Position numbers and translations under genes: made by a program. Positions 8,301-17,401 of a stretch of DNA of 64,000 bases are shown here, one piece after another (the stretch's first letter is position 1; every line of letters starts with the position of its first letter). Below the pieces are notes generated by a model. It did not search any database and was not told the DNA's origin. It worked only from the letters and a program-made list of their open reading frames with translations. The stretch is from Pseudomonas sp. BP8. GTDB lineage: Bacteria > Pseudomonadota > Gammaproteobacteria > Pseudomonadales > Pseudomonadaceae. Location of the stretch: NCBI RefSeq assembly GCF_017875955.1, contig NZ_JAGINK010000001.1, positions 4,308,501 to 4,372,500 on the forward strand, read 5' to 3'.

Positions 8301-9677
8301 ATGGCTCACTCCAGCTCTCAAGCCAAGAAAGCGACCGCCAGTGGGTGGATAGGCTCGGCTCTCGAGTACTACGACTTCTTCATCTACGCCCAAGCCGCAG
8401 CCCTGATTTTCCCGCAAATCTTCTTCCCGTCGATGGACCCGAAAATGGCCATCATCGCCTCGCTGGCGACCTACGGTGTCGGTTACCTGGCCCGTCCGGT
8501 GGGTGCTTTTGTCCTTGGCCACTGGGGTGATACCCGCGGCCGCAAGAATGTCCTGCTGCTGTGCATGTTCCTCATGGGGATCTCGACCATGGCCGTCGGC
8601 CTGCTGCCGACCTACCATGACATCGGCATTCTCGCCCCGATCATTCTGGTGGTACTGCGCCTGATCCAGGGCTTTGCGGTCGCCGGGGAGATCTCCGGAG
8701 CCAGCTCGATGATCATGGAGCATGCGCCATTCGGCCGGCGAGGCTACTACGCCAGCTTCACCTTGCAAGGTGTGCAGGCGGGTCAGGTAATGGCTGCGGC
8801 GGTGTTCCTGCCACTGGCCTACTTCATGCCGACTGAAGCCTTCAACGACTGGGGCTGGCGGATTCCGTTCCTGCTGAGTGCATTTGTTCTGGTGGCCGGC
8901 TTCATCATCCGTAAGGAAGTCCACGAGACGCCTGCCTTCGTCAAGGAAGAGAAACAGGCCAAGATTGCCAAGTCGCCTATCCGTGAAGCCTTCCAATACA
9001 GCTGGAAGCACATGGTGCTGGTCATGTTCATGGCCTTGATGAACGTGATCCCGGTGGTCGCCACCGTCTTCGGTGCGGCCTACGCGGTACAGCCGGCGTA
9101 TGGCATCGGCTTCGACAAGAGCGTGTACCTGTGGATTCCGGTGGTCGGCAACATCGTTGCGGTGCTGGTGATTCCATTTGTGGGCAACCTGTCTGACAAG
9201 ATCGGCCGTCGCCCGACGATGATCGCGGGCTGCCTGGGCTCGGGTCTGCTGGCCTTTGTTTACCTGTACGCCATCAGCATCCAGAACGTTCCGCTGGCCT
9301 TCGCTGCCTCGATCGTGATGTGGGGTATGGTCTACCAGGGTTACAACGCGGTATTCCCAAGCTTCTACCCAGAGCTGTTCAACACCCGCTACCGCGTCTC
9401 GGCCATGGCCATCGCCCAGAACGTCGGCACCATGCTCACTGCCATGCTGCCTGCACTGTTCGCCGCGATTGCACCACCGGGCTCGGAGAACATCTGGCTG
9501 GTGGTTGGCGGTTCGGCGTTCTTCATCACCTGCATCTGCGCCCTGGCTGCCTATGTGGCACCAGAGACGCATCGCCTGGCGATGGAAGACCTGGGTAATC
9601 CAGATGCCAAGCCGATGGAGAAGGAAGCGTACGAGGCTAGCCGTAAAGGTAGCCTGAGCAGCGCCGCTACACATTAA
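8301..9677 (+). CDS. MFS metabolite:H+ symporter, shikimate/aromatic acid type
   Basis: 458 residues with about twelve membrane helices. The MFS loop motif 'GHWGDTRGRKNVL' lies between helices 2 and 3 and a second copy 'GNLSDKIGRRPTM' in the C-terminal half. The start 'GWIGSALEYYDFFIYAQAAAL' is the signature of the MHS subfamily (ShiA, KgtP, ProP). Divergence from quiC suggests it imports shikimate, quinate or dehydroshikimate; this is inferred. ATG 8301 follows GGAG by seven bases. Confidence 0.9.
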   Translation: MAHSSSQAKKATASGWIGSALEYYDFFIYAQAAALIFPQIFFPSMDPKMAIIASLATYGVGYLARPVGAFVLGHWGDTRGRKNVLLLCMFLMGISTMAVGLLPTYHDIGILAPIILVVLRLIQGFAVAGEISGASSMIMEHAPFGRRGYYASFTLQGVQAGQVMAAAVFLPLAYFMPTEAFNDWGWRIPFLLSAFVLVAGFIIRKEVHETPAFVKEEKQAKIAKSPIREAFQYSWKHMVLVMFMALMNVIPVVATVFGAAYAVQPAYGIGFDKSVYLWIPVVGNIVAVLVIPFVGNLSDKIGRRPTMIAGCLGSGLLAFVYLYAISIQNVPLAFAASIVMWGMVYQGYNAVFPSFYPELFNTRYRVSAMAIAQNVGTMLTAMLPALFAAIAPPGSENIWLVVGGSAFFITCICALAAYVAPETHRLAMEDLGNPDAKPMEKEAYEASRKGSLSSAATH

Positions 9678-9686
9678 GACCGCGGG

Positions 9687-9706
9687 GGGCCGCTACGCGG
9701 CCCTTT
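9687..9706 (+). terminator. Rho-independent terminator after the MHS transporter
   Basis: GGGCCGC-TAC-GCGGCCC followed by TTT, ten bases after the stop codon of the transporter gene. Confidence 0.75.
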
Positions 9707-9734
9707 CCGACCGGTGCGGCGATCCGACTTGCTC

Positions 9735-9811
9735 CGCGAAGAGGCCGGTCCAGCCGCCGTGTTGTATGGCACCGGCTTCGCCGGTTTCGCGGGACAAGCC
9801 CGCTCCTACAG
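9735..9811. repeat. REP doublet, left half eroded (class A)
   Basis: The right-hand palindrome 'gggacaagcccgctcctac' is intact. The left copy has kept only the 'cgcgaagaggccgg' end. Confidence 0.7.
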
Positions 9812-9872
9812 GGTATGCGCCGCATTTACGGGCTTTGTTCTCTGCGCAATCTCCCACAGGACGCGCAGTAAC

Positions 9873-9930
9873 CTGTGGGAGCGGCCTTGCCGGAGCGCGG
9901 GACCGGTCGGATAGGCCGCGCAGCGGCCCC
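9873..9930. repeat. REP element (class B)
   Basis: 'ctgtgggagcggccttg' followed by the hairpin tail 'gccgcgcagcggcccc'. It lies just past the end of the decarboxylase gene. Confidence 0.75.
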
Positions 9931-9937
9931 AGCGATC

Positions 9938-11350
9938 TCAGACCTTGACCACCTCTTGCAACCTCGCCCACAACCGCTCGACATGCTCACGCTCTGTCGG
10001 CAACGCCCCCACCGAAACCCGCACCATCCACTGCCCTTCCAGCGTCGCCGGCGTCACATAGGCGTCACCCGAGGCATTGAGCCGCTCTGCCCACCCTCGC
10101 GTATGCGCATCCAGCGCCTCCCCCGCCAGCCCGTCCGGGCAATGCCGAATACACAGCGTTTGCAGTTGCACCGGCGCCAACACCTGCCAGCCTGCGGCCG
10201 CCTCAACCTGCTCGGCCAGCCAGCGGGCGTTGTCCAGGTCACGGCGCAGACGCTGCTGCAACGCCTCGACGCCTTCGCTGCGCAACATGAACCACAGCTT
10301 CAGGGCGCGGAAACGCCGCCCCAGCGGAATCCCCCAGTCACGCAGGTTCTTCACCTCGCCATCGACCGCCGACTGCAGGTAGCTGGGGTTGGTGCTCATC
10401 ACCCGGATCAGATGCTGCGGATCACGCACGTAGTAGATCGAGCAATCGAAGGCCACGCCCAACCACTTGTGCGCGTTGACTACCACCGAGTCCGCCTGCT
10501 CGATGCCATCCCACATCCAGCGGCACTCGGGGAGGATCATCGCCGACCCGGCCATGGCCGAATCCACGTGCAGCCAAAGCCCGTACGCCTGGCTGATGGC
10601 GCCGATCGGGCGCAGCGGGTCGAGCGCTGTGGTCGTGGTGGTGCCGGTGGTGGCGACCACTGCGCACGGCTGGTTGCCCGCTGCCAGGTCTGCGTCGATC
10701 GCCGCCTGCAGCGCCGCCGGGAGCATGGCGAACTGCTCGTCAGTAGGAATCAGGCGGATATTCTCGCGACCAAAACCTGCCAACAGCGCGGCCTTGTCCA
10801 CCGAACTGTGGGCATGCGCGCTGACGTAGATGATCAGAGGCTTGGGCTGGGCCTGCAGGCCGCCGCGGGTCAGGGCAAAATCGCTGGCGCGCTCGCGGGC
10901 GCAGATCAGCGCCACCAGGGTGCTGGTCGAAGCGGTGTCCTGGATCACCCCGCTCCATTGCGATGACAGGCCAAGCAACTGGCGCAGCCAGTCGAGGGTG
11001 GTTTCTTCCAGTTCGCTCAGGGCCGGGCTCGATTGCCAGGACAGGCCGAGCACTCCGAGGCCGGTACTGAGGAAGTCGCCAAGCACCGACGACAGCGTGC
11101 CATTGGACGGGAAGTAGCCGTAGAAGTCGGGGTGCTGCCAGTGCGACAGGCCGGGCATGAGTAACTGGTTGACGTCGTCGAGGATCGCCTCGAAAGGTTC
11201 GCCTTGCTGCGGTGCCGTGGTTGGCAAGGCGGCTTTGAGGTAGCCGGGTTCGACCTGGGCCATGACCGGGCGTTCGGCGATGGTCTGGCGGTAATCGGCG
11301 ATGAGGTCGATCAGTTGGTGGCCATACTGGCGAAATTGTTCTGGGGTCAC
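9938..11350 (-). CDS. ddc: PLP-dependent group II decarboxylase, aromatic-L-amino-acid / DOPA decarboxylase type
   Basis: 470 residues. The PLP lysine is K295 in 'NAHKWLG', the aspartate contacting the pyridine nitrogen is D263 in 'HVDSAMAG', and the ring-stacking histidine is H181 in 'HAHSSVDK'. It closely resembles eukaryotic-type DOPA decarboxylase. From memory, the P. putida enzyme of this type in this chromosomal setting is reported as highly specific for L-DOPA, giving dopamine. GTG 11350 was chosen because AGGAGA lies seven bases upstream. A LysR gene lies 82 bases upstream on the same strand. Confidence 0.85.
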   Translation of the reverse strand: MTPEQFRQYGHQLIDLIADYRQTIAERPVMAQVEPGYLKAALPTTAPQQGEPFEAILDDVNQLLMPGLSHWQHPDFYGYFPSNGTLSSVLGDFLSTGLGVLGLSWQSSPALSELEETTLDWLRQLLGLSSQWSGVIQDTASTSTLVALICARERASDFALTRGGLQAQPKPLIIYVSAHAHSSVDKAALLAGFGRENIRLIPTDEQFAMLPAALQAAIDADLAAGNQPCAVVATTGTTTTTALDPLRPIGAISQAYGLWLHVDSAMAGSAMILPECRWMWDGIEQADSVVVNAHKWLGVAFDCSIYYVRDPQHLIRVMSTNPSYLQSAVDGEVKNLRDWGIPLGRRFRALKLWFMLRSEGVEALQQRLRRDLDNARWLAEQVEAAAGWQVLAPVQLQTLCIRHCPDGLAGEALDAHTRGWAERLNASGDAYVTPATLEGQWMVRVSVGALPTEREHVERLWARLQEVVKV

Positions 11351-11432
11351 GCGCGGTCTCCTGGGCGGGGTGTCAGTGAGGCCAGTCTAGGTGCCGCTGC
11401 CTGGTCGAAGAACCCCGCTTCGCGCATACCTC

Positions 11433-12377
11433 CTATGGCAAACGCGCATGCCCACCCTGCACGCCGAACTGCGAGGCACGCCACAGCTCGAAGACTCGAT
11501 TGCGCAGCCAGCGGTGTTCAGCCGAGGCCTGCAGACGCTGGTGCCAGACCACCCAATAGCGCTGGGTGTGCTCAACAAAGCCCAGTGGTCGCCAGGTCAG
11601 GTCATGCAAGCGGCACAGCTGCCGGGCGATATGCTCGGGCACCGTGGCCAGCGCCTGGCCGTTGCCGATCACCTGCACCGTGGCGGAGAAGAACGGCACC
11701 TCGAGGCTGATCCGTCGTTGCAAGCCCTGCGCCCGCAGATGACGGTCAATGAAACTGTCCTTGTCGCCACCCCCGGAAATCCGCACATGCTTGAAAGCCA
11801 GGTAGTCGTCCTGGCTGAGCACGGCCTGCACAGTCAACGGATGGTCCTGGCGCATCAGGCACACCGCCCGATCCTCACCCAGCAGGCGCCCGTGCAGGTT
11901 GGCCGGGGACTCGTCGAACAAGGTTGTCGCCAGGTCAATCTCGCCACTGGCCAACAACGCGTACTGCCCGGCCTGCCAGGTGCGGTACTCCAGCGACACA
12001 CCGGGGGCCTCGCGCTCCAGCGCCGCCACCAGGATCGGCAGCATGTGTTCGGCGACATAGTCGGAGGCGGCCAGGCAAAAGCGCCGTTCACACCGCGCCG
12101 GGTCGAACACCGCCGGCTGACGCAGCGCGTGCAGCTCTTCGAGGACCTGGCGCAACGGTTCCAGCAGCGCTTCGGCGTATTCACTGAGTACATAGCCACG
12201 GCCCTGACGGACCAGCAGCGGATCATCGAACGCTTCACGCAGGTGCGACAGCTGACGGCTCAACGCCGATTGACTGCAGCCCAGGCGTTCGGCGGCGTGG
12301 CTGAGGTTTTTCAACTGCAGCAGGCAGTCGAGGGTGCGCAGGTGGGCAAGGCTGAGGGAGGCGAAGGCAGGGTTCAT
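11433..12377 (-). CDS. LysR-family transcriptional regulator upstream of ddc
   Basis: 314 residues from ATG 12377. The N-terminal winged helix-turn-helix is 'LKNLSHAAERLGCSQSALSRQL', and the effector domain has the usual 'CERRFCLAASDYVAEHMLP' start. It is read in the same direction as the decarboxylase, rather than divergently as is more typical. It may regulate ddc and itself. The start is uncertain: an ATG at 12407 is also in frame and no start has a strong ribosome site. Confidence 0.82.
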   Translation of the reverse strand: MNPAFASLSLAHLRTLDCLLQLKNLSHAAERLGCSQSALSRQLSHLREAFDDPLLVRQGRGYVLSEYAEALLEPLRQVLEELHALRQPAVFDPARCERRFCLAASDYVAEHMLPILVAALEREAPGVSLEYRTWQAGQYALLASGEIDLATTLFDESPANLHGRLLGEDRAVCLMRQDHPLTVQAVLSQDDYLAFKHVRISGGGDKDSFIDRHLRAQGLQRRISLEVPFFSATVQVIGNGQALATVPEHIARQLCRLHDLTWRPLGFVEHTQRYWVVWHQRLQASAEHRWLRNRVFELWRASQFGVQGGHARLP

Positions 12378-12433
12378 GGCGGGCAGCGATTGAAGGGACA
12401 AGAACATCCCTGGAGGCGCGGCCTGGCGCCGCG

Positions 12434-12455
12434 AAAAGGGCCGCAGCGCGGCCCT
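12434..12455 (-). terminator. Rho-independent terminator after the YebC-family gene
   Basis: Read on the minus strand: GGGCCGC-GCT-GCGGCCC then TTTT, about ten bases past the stop. Confidence 0.8.
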
Positions 12456-12465
12456 CATACGCTGA

Positions 12466-13179
12466 TCAGTCAGTCAGGCCGACATAGACGTTCTGCACGT
12501 CGTCGTTGTCGTCGATCGCCGCCAGGAAGGCTTCGACCTCTTCCAGTGCCTCGGCGCTCAGGCCGTCAGCGCTGACCGGGTTTTTCGGGGTATAGCCGAT
12601 TTTTGCCGAGATCACGGTGAAGCCTTGGCCAGGCAGGGCTTTCTGCACGGCATCGACATCGGTGGTGTCGGTGATGAACAGGGTCGCGCCCTCTTCTTCG
12701 CCTTCAGCAAAATCCTGCGCGCCGGCTTCGATGGCGGCCATTTCCGGGTCCGCATCAGGGTTGGCCGGGGTGGCTTCGATCAGGCCGACGTGGTTGAAGT
12801 CCCACGCTACCGAACCGCTGGCACCCAATTGGCCTTTGCGGAACAGCACGCGGATCTGGGCCACGGTGCGGTTGACGTTGTCGGTCAGGCACTCGACGAT
12901 CAGCGGCACCTGGTGCGGGGCAAAGCCTTCATAGGTGACTGCGGTGTACTGCACCGCATCGCCATCCAGGCCAGCGCCTTTGCGAATCGCTCGCTCCAGG
13001 GTCTCGCGGGTCATCGAGGCTTTTTTCGCCTGTTCGATTGCCAGGCGCAGGCGTGAGTTGGAATCAGGGTCAGCGCCGGACTTTGCAGCGATCTGAATTT
13101 CCTTGGCCAGCTTGCCCATGACCTTGCCTTTGGCATTGGCAGCGACTTCTCGATGTTTGGCTTTCCACTGTGCGCCCAT
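12466..13179 (-). CDS. YebC/PmpR-family protein (YeeN-like paralogue)
   Basis: 237 residues beginning 'MGAQWKAKHREVAANAKGK', the start typical of the YeeN branch rather than YebC itself ('MAGHSKW'). The family's helical first domain is followed by the conserved 'YEGFAPHQVPLIVECLTDN' segment and the acidic third domain. YebC proteins were long called transcription regulators; recent work assigns several of them a role at the ribosome in relieving proline-stretch stalling. Which applies here is unknown. ATG 13179 follows AAAGAGAG. A terminator closes the gene, so it is probably monocistronic. Confidence 0.88.
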   Translation of the reverse strand: MGAQWKAKHREVAANAKGKVMGKLAKEIQIAAKSGADPDSNSRLRLAIEQAKKASMTRETLERAIRKGAGLDGDAVQYTAVTYEGFAPHQVPLIVECLTDNVNRTVAQIRVLFRKGQLGASGSVAWDFNHVGLIEATPANPDADPEMAAIEAGAQDFAEGEEEGATLFITDTTDVDAVQKALPGQGFTVISAKIGYTPKNPVSADGLSAEALEEVEAFLAAIDDNDDVQNVYVGLTD

Positions 13180-13300
13180 GTCGACTCTCTTTGTTTCAGC
13201 GGGCCGGTTCAGGAAGCGACCGGCCAAAGTGGGTGCAGTTTATACGCCCTCGCGCGGTGGATCGACAAGAAATCTTGCTTGCTGCCGTTGATCGGTATGG

Positions 13301-13482
13301 GGCCCCTTTCCGACCGGTCCTGCGCTCCGGCAAGGCCGCTGCCACAAACACAGCGCCAGTCTTGAGGCATGCGCGACCTCTGTGGCAACTGCCTTGCACA
13401 AAACCTAAACGTCAGCGCGATCCCTGCGGGAGCGGCCTTGCCGAAGCGCCGGGCCGGTCGGAAAGGGCTGCGCAGCAGCCCC
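13301..13482. repeat. Inverted pair of class B REP elements
   Basis: One copy at 13301-13345 ('cctttccgaccggtcctgcg') faces another at 13423-13482 ('agcggccttgccgaagcg'). Together they fill the gap between the YebC-family gene and the flavin oxidoreductase gene. Confidence 0.75.
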
Positions 13483-13490
13483 TATGGCCA

Positions 13491-14882
13491 TCAGCCTTTA
13501 TCGGCCTTGCCTGCGGCGGCGGCAAAGCGTGCCAGGCGTACATCCAGCTGGCGCGGGCGCACGCCACGGTCCTCCGCGCGTTCCTTGCGCCGGATCGCGT
13601 TGCGTACCAGCAGCGACCCCAGGTAGCGAATCGGCTCCGGCGGAAACTGCCCCAGCGGGCCCTTGACCAGCCCCGAGCGCGTCCAGGCGTTGTCCAGCCC
13701 CAGCGCCAACGAAGCGAGGATCTGCCCACCCATGTGACACGGCCCGACGCCACTGCCCGAGTAGCCAAAGCCATAAAACACATTGCCCTGGCCATCCAGC
13801 CGGCCAAAGAACGGCAGCCCGGTCACCGAGCGGTCCGATGGACCATTCCAGCTGGCCGCCACCGGCACCTGGGCCAGTGCCGGGAAAAACTCGCTGAGGG
13901 TGTCGCGCAGCAACGGCTGATACGGCGACGGCTGATCGAACACCGGCAGCATGCGCCCACCATAGGCAAAGGTATTGCCACCTTTGCCCAGCATCAGCCG
14001 GCCATCGCTGGTGTTGTGGTAGTAGTGCACGAAGATCCGCGAATCGAGCACGCTGATGCCGCTGTCCAGACCGATCTCGCCCAGCAGTTCAGGGCACGGT
14101 TCGGTGATCACCATGTCGCTGGAGACGATCGCCACGCTGCGCTCGAACTGGGGAAATGCCCGCGCCATCCAGGCGTTCATCCCCAGCACCACGCGGTCAG
14201 CCCGGACCGTGCCGTTGCGGGTGCGTACCTGCACCGGCGCGCCGTGTTCCAACCCGGTCATCGCCGTGCCTTCGTGAATGCGCACGCCGCGCTGCAGGGC
14301 GAGCCGGCGCAGCCCACGTACCAAACGGCCCGGCTGCACCGTCGCGGCCGCCGGTGAGAACCAGCCCTCCAGATGCCGCGCCGAGCCCGCCAGGCGTTGC
14401 ACCTGCTCCAGCGGCAGGCGCTCGAACGAGTTGATGCCCTTGTTCGCCAAGGCGCCAATCACTGCATCGGTGGCGCCTAGCTGCGCCGGGTTGCTGGCGG
14501 TATACAGGGTGCCGTCCATGCGGTAATCGCAGTCGATGCCGTTGGCCGCGCAATACTCGCCGATGGCGGCGATGCTGCGCTCGGACTCCTGCACCAGGCG
14601 CACGGCTTCGACGGCACCAAACAGGCGTTCGAGGGTAAAGTACTTGGCCGACCACGACAGCGCACAGCCGCCATTACGGCCACTGGCGCCGGCGCCGCAG
14701 ATATCCGCTTCAATCAACAGCACATCGAGCTGGGGCGCCTGCTCCTTGAGCATCAGTGCCGTCCACAGCCCGGTGTAGCCGCCGCCGACAATACACACGT
14801 CACATCGCTCATCGCCGGCCAGCGGCAGGCACACGGCGTCGTTATCCTGGTCCAGGGCCTGTTGCAGCCAGAAGGGTCTCAT
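13491..14882 (-). CDS. FAD-dependent oxidoreductase, putative aminophosphonate oxidase type
   Basis: 463 residues of the DAO fold. The dinucleotide motif is 'VCIVGGGYTGLWTAL' near residue 30. Family landmarks follow: 'GAGASGRNGGCALSW', 'HYYHNTSDGRLMLGKGGNTF' and 'ASWNGPSDRSVTGLPFFG'. These match the family annotated as putative aminophosphonate oxidoreductase, which sits in 2-aminoethylphosphonate loci and is thought to oxidise the amine to phosphonoacetaldehyde; the assignment is from memory of the family. The gene follows the permease by 13 bases, so the two are surely cotranscribed. No phosphonatase or C-P lyase gene is present here. Confidence 0.82.
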   Translation of the reverse strand: MRPFWLQQALDQDNDAVCLPLAGDERCDVCIVGGGYTGLWTALMLKEQAPQLDVLLIEADICGAGASGRNGGCALSWSAKYFTLERLFGAVEAVRLVQESERSIAAIGEYCAANGIDCDYRMDGTLYTASNPAQLGATDAVIGALANKGINSFERLPLEQVQRLAGSARHLEGWFSPAAATVQPGRLVRGLRRLALQRGVRIHEGTAMTGLEHGAPVQVRTRNGTVRADRVVLGMNAWMARAFPQFERSVAIVSSDMVITEPCPELLGEIGLDSGISVLDSRIFVHYYHNTSDGRLMLGKGGNTFAYGGRMLPVFDQPSPYQPLLRDTLSEFFPALAQVPVAASWNGPSDRSVTGLPFFGRLDGQGNVFYGFGYSGSGVGPCHMGGQILASLALGLDNAWTRSGLVKGPLGQFPPEPIRYLGSLLVRNAIRRKERAEDRGVRPRQLDVRLARFAAAAGKADKG

Positions 14883-14895
14883 CTACTCGGTTCCT

Positions 14896-16212
14896 TTAGG
14901 TTCGCAGTGGCTTGATCGCCATGCTGGTATTGGGCGCGACATCGCTGGCGTGCTCGGCACTTGCCGGGCGGCTGTTCCAGTGCGGCAGCAGCACCAGGGC
15001 CGAAAACAGCGCGCAAGCGGCAAACACGATGAACACCGTGAGGGTGTCGAAGTAACCGGGTAGCAGCCCGCCGAGCACCGCACCGACCGAGCCGCAGCCA
15101 TTGACGAAGCCCGCTGCGGTGGCACCCGCCTTGGCGCTGCCGAAGTCGATCGCGGCAGCGCCGCTGATCATCGAGTCGGGCCCGTACAAGGTCAGGCCCA
15201 TGAAAAACAGCAGGGCCACCACCAGCGCCACGCTGCCGCTGTTCATTGCCGCCATGAACAGCGCCAAGGTCACCGTCAACAGCAGCAGGCTGATCACGCA
15301 GGCCGGCATGCGCCGGGCGCCAAACAGTTTGTCCGAGGCCAGGCCGATGATGATCGGCCCGAGCAACCCGGCCAGTTCGAATGCCGTGGGGATGATCGCC
15401 GCACCCACCTTGCCCACCGTCGGCATCTGCTCGAAGACGATCACCGGCCCCCACAGCAGAATCGCGTAGCGGGCAGGCTTGAGCAGAAAGTACGCCAGCC
15501 CCAGGGTGAGCACCGTGCGATTGCGCAGGATCTCGCGCAGCGGCGCCCAGACACTGCACAGGTTCGACCCCGGCACCATGCTCTGCGGCTGCGGCTCGAC
15601 CGCCGGCAGGCCGACGTCTTCGGGTTTGTTGCGTTGAAAGATGAAGAACAGCAGCGCCACACCGGCCACCACGGCGGCGCTGGAGAAGAACGCCGCGTGC
15701 CAGCTGCCGACCAGGGTGTAGGCCCACCAGCCGGCGAACGGCGAGGCGACCAGGCCGCCGAAGGCATAGCACGAACTCCACAGCCCGAGCACCCGTCCGC
15801 GCTGGGCAGACGGGAAGAAGCTGCCGATGTTCTTGCATAACCCCGCCCAGCCGGTGGACTGTGCCAGGCCCTGAATGAGCATGCAGGTCGCGAAGATCGG
15901 GAAGGTCGCGTAGCTGCCCATCACCACCGCCGCCGCCGCAGAAATCAGCAAGCCGCCGAGTACTACCACGCGCGGGCCAAAGCGATCGGCGAGCATGCCC
16001 CAGGTGAACTGGCCGACCGCGTAGGCCGCCAGGTAGATCGCATCGAGGTTGGCCATGGCGGCCTTGTCGAGCATGAAGTTGGGGTCTTCGGCGATACCCA
16101 GCTTGGCCACTGAAAAGGCCTTGCGGGTGAAATAGAAGCCGGCATAAGCCAGCCAGGTAATGGCGAAAATCTGCATGCGCCAGCGTTTGATTGTGGCTAG
16201 TGAAGGGTTCAT
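14896..16212 (-). CDS. OPA-type MFS permease (glycerol-3-phosphate transporter-like)
   Basis: 438 residues and about twelve membrane helices. 'FAITWLAYAGFYFTRKAFSV' near the N terminus is characteristic of the organophosphate:phosphate antiporter branch (GlpT, UhpT, PgtP), and 'GMLADRFGPRVVV' is the MFS loop. Placed between an aminophosphonate-type oxidase and a phosphonate-type LysR, it probably imports a phosphonate or phosphate ester. ATG 16212 (MNPSLAT) was chosen; a longer N-terminal extension in the same frame looks non-coding. Confidence 0.85.
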   Translation of the reverse strand: MNPSLATIKRWRMQIFAITWLAYAGFYFTRKAFSVAKLGIAEDPNFMLDKAAMANLDAIYLAAYAVGQFTWGMLADRFGPRVVVLGGLLISAAAAVVMGSYATFPIFATCMLIQGLAQSTGWAGLCKNIGSFFPSAQRGRVLGLWSSCYAFGGLVASPFAGWWAYTLVGSWHAAFFSSAAVVAGVALLFFIFQRNKPEDVGLPAVEPQPQSMVPGSNLCSVWAPLREILRNRTVLTLGLAYFLLKPARYAILLWGPVIVFEQMPTVGKVGAAIIPTAFELAGLLGPIIIGLASDKLFGARRMPACVISLLLLTVTLALFMAAMNSGSVALVVALLFFMGLTLYGPDSMISGAAAIDFGSAKAGATAAGFVNGCGSVGAVLGGLLPGYFDTLTVFIVFAACALFSALVLLPHWNSRPASAEHASDVAPNTSMAIKPLRT

Positions 16213-16343
16213 GTGGGTGTCTGACCTCTTGCTCAAGTGTGCCGGCAGAATGTGAAGAAACGCCTGTCTTGTTGTTGTTGTGATGCACTGCATGACGCTG
16301 GTCGTCGTCGGGTCTGGCAATCATCAAAGCAGGAGCTGACTGA

Positions 16344-16365
16344 TAACGAAAATCGATTTATCGTA
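16344..16365. promoter_or_regulatory. Candidate LysR operator between permease and regulator
   Basis: The divergent gap holds the perfect 10-base palindrome AAATCGATTT at 16350-16359, flanked by ACG on one side and CGT on the other. This A/T-rich dyad is about 40 bases before the LysR start codon, a usual place for autoregulation. Confidence 0.45.
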
Positions 16366-16401
16366 TTTCACACATAAGCTCAGCTTGTTACTGGAGGCGT
16401 C

Positions 16402-17271
16402 ATGTCGGTTTCCCAGGCTCAACTCAAGGCCTTTCATGCCGTTGCTGAACACGGCAGCTTTACCCGCGCGGCGGCCAAGCTGTTTCTGACCCAGCCGGCG
16501 GTGTCTGATCAGGTGCGCAAACTGGAGGAGCGTTTTGGCGTGTTGCTGTTTCATCGCAACAAGCGCTCGGTGCAACTGACTGACCTCGGTGAACGCCTGC
16601 TGGGCGTCACCCAGCGGCTATTCGCCTGCGAGGCCGAGGCGCTTGAACTGTTGCAGGACTCGCGCGCGCTGCTTTCGGGCAGCCTGGTGCTGGCGGTGGA
16701 TGCACCGGTGCATGTGCTGCCGCAGATTGCCCGCTTTTGCCAGCGCTACCCCGGCATTCAGGTGAAGATCGAGACGGGCAACACTGACGCGTCGCTGGCG
16801 CGGCTGTTCAGCTATCAGGCGGATCTCGCCCTGCTCGGGCGTGACGTCGATGATGAGCGGCTGTACTGCGTGCCCATGCGGCGCGACCCGATGGTGGCGT
16901 TTGTTGCCCATCAGCACCCCTGGGCAAGCCGTGGCTCGATCAGCCTGGCCGACCTCGACGACACGCCGCTGGTGCTGCGTGAACCCGGCTCGGTGACGCG
17001 GCAGACGCTGGAAGAGGAGATGCAGCGCGCCGGCCTGCGTATCCGCCCGGCAATTCAGGTTGAAGGCCGCGAAGCCGCGCGGGAGGCGGTGGTGGTGGGA
17101 ATTGGTGTGGGGGTGGTATCGGCGGCGGAGTTTGGCGCAGATGCGCGGGTGTGTGCGTTGCCCATCGTCGATTGCCAGCGGCACCTGACCGAGACCCTGG
17201 TGTGCCTGAGCGAGCAACGCACACGGCGGGTGGTCGCGACATTTTTGCAGATGGTTCAGGAAGCGCTGTGA
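16402..17271 (+). CDS. LysR-family regulator, aminoethylphosphonate-associated type
   Basis: 289 residues. The helix-turn-helix is 'GSFTRAAAKLFLTQPAVSDQV'. The effector domain contains 'LVLREPGSVTRQTLEEEM' and 'EGREAAREAVVVGIGVGVVS', features of the LysR clade that accompanies 2-aminoethylphosphonate catabolism. It is divergent from the permease-oxidase operon and is its likely activator. ATG 16402 follows GGAGG by five bases. Confidence 0.85.
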   Translation: MSVSQAQLKAFHAVAEHGSFTRAAAKLFLTQPAVSDQVRKLEERFGVLLFHRNKRSVQLTDLGERLLGVTQRLFACEAEALELLQDSRALLSGSLVLAVDAPVHVLPQIARFCQRYPGIQVKIETGNTDASLARLFSYQADLALLGRDVDDERLYCVPMRRDPMVAFVAHQHPWASRGSISLADLDDTPLVLREPGSVTRQTLEEEMQRAGLRIRPAIQVEGREAAREAVVVGIGVGVVSAAEFGADARVCALPIVDCQRHLTETLVCLSEQRTRRVVATFLQMVQEAL

Positions 17272-17308
17272 TCGCGGTACAGCCCCTCGCCACGGCGCCT
17301 CGCCGATC

Positions 17309-17340
17309 CTGTAGGCGCGGGTTTGCCCCGCGAAAGGGCC
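17309..17340. repeat. Degenerate single REP (class A)
   Basis: 'ctgtaggcgcgggtttgccc' resembles one REP unit with a few substitutions and no partner. Confidence 0.6.
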
Positions 17341-17401
17341 AGTACAGGCCCAGCAAAAATCAGCCTATGCTAAGGCTCAAATCCACTACCTATACCTCCT
17401 C

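Noticed and set aside
8274..9674. Open frame of 466 codons opposite the MHS transporter
   Set aside because: Antisense of a membrane-protein gene, with the same His/Gln/Asp-rich bias.
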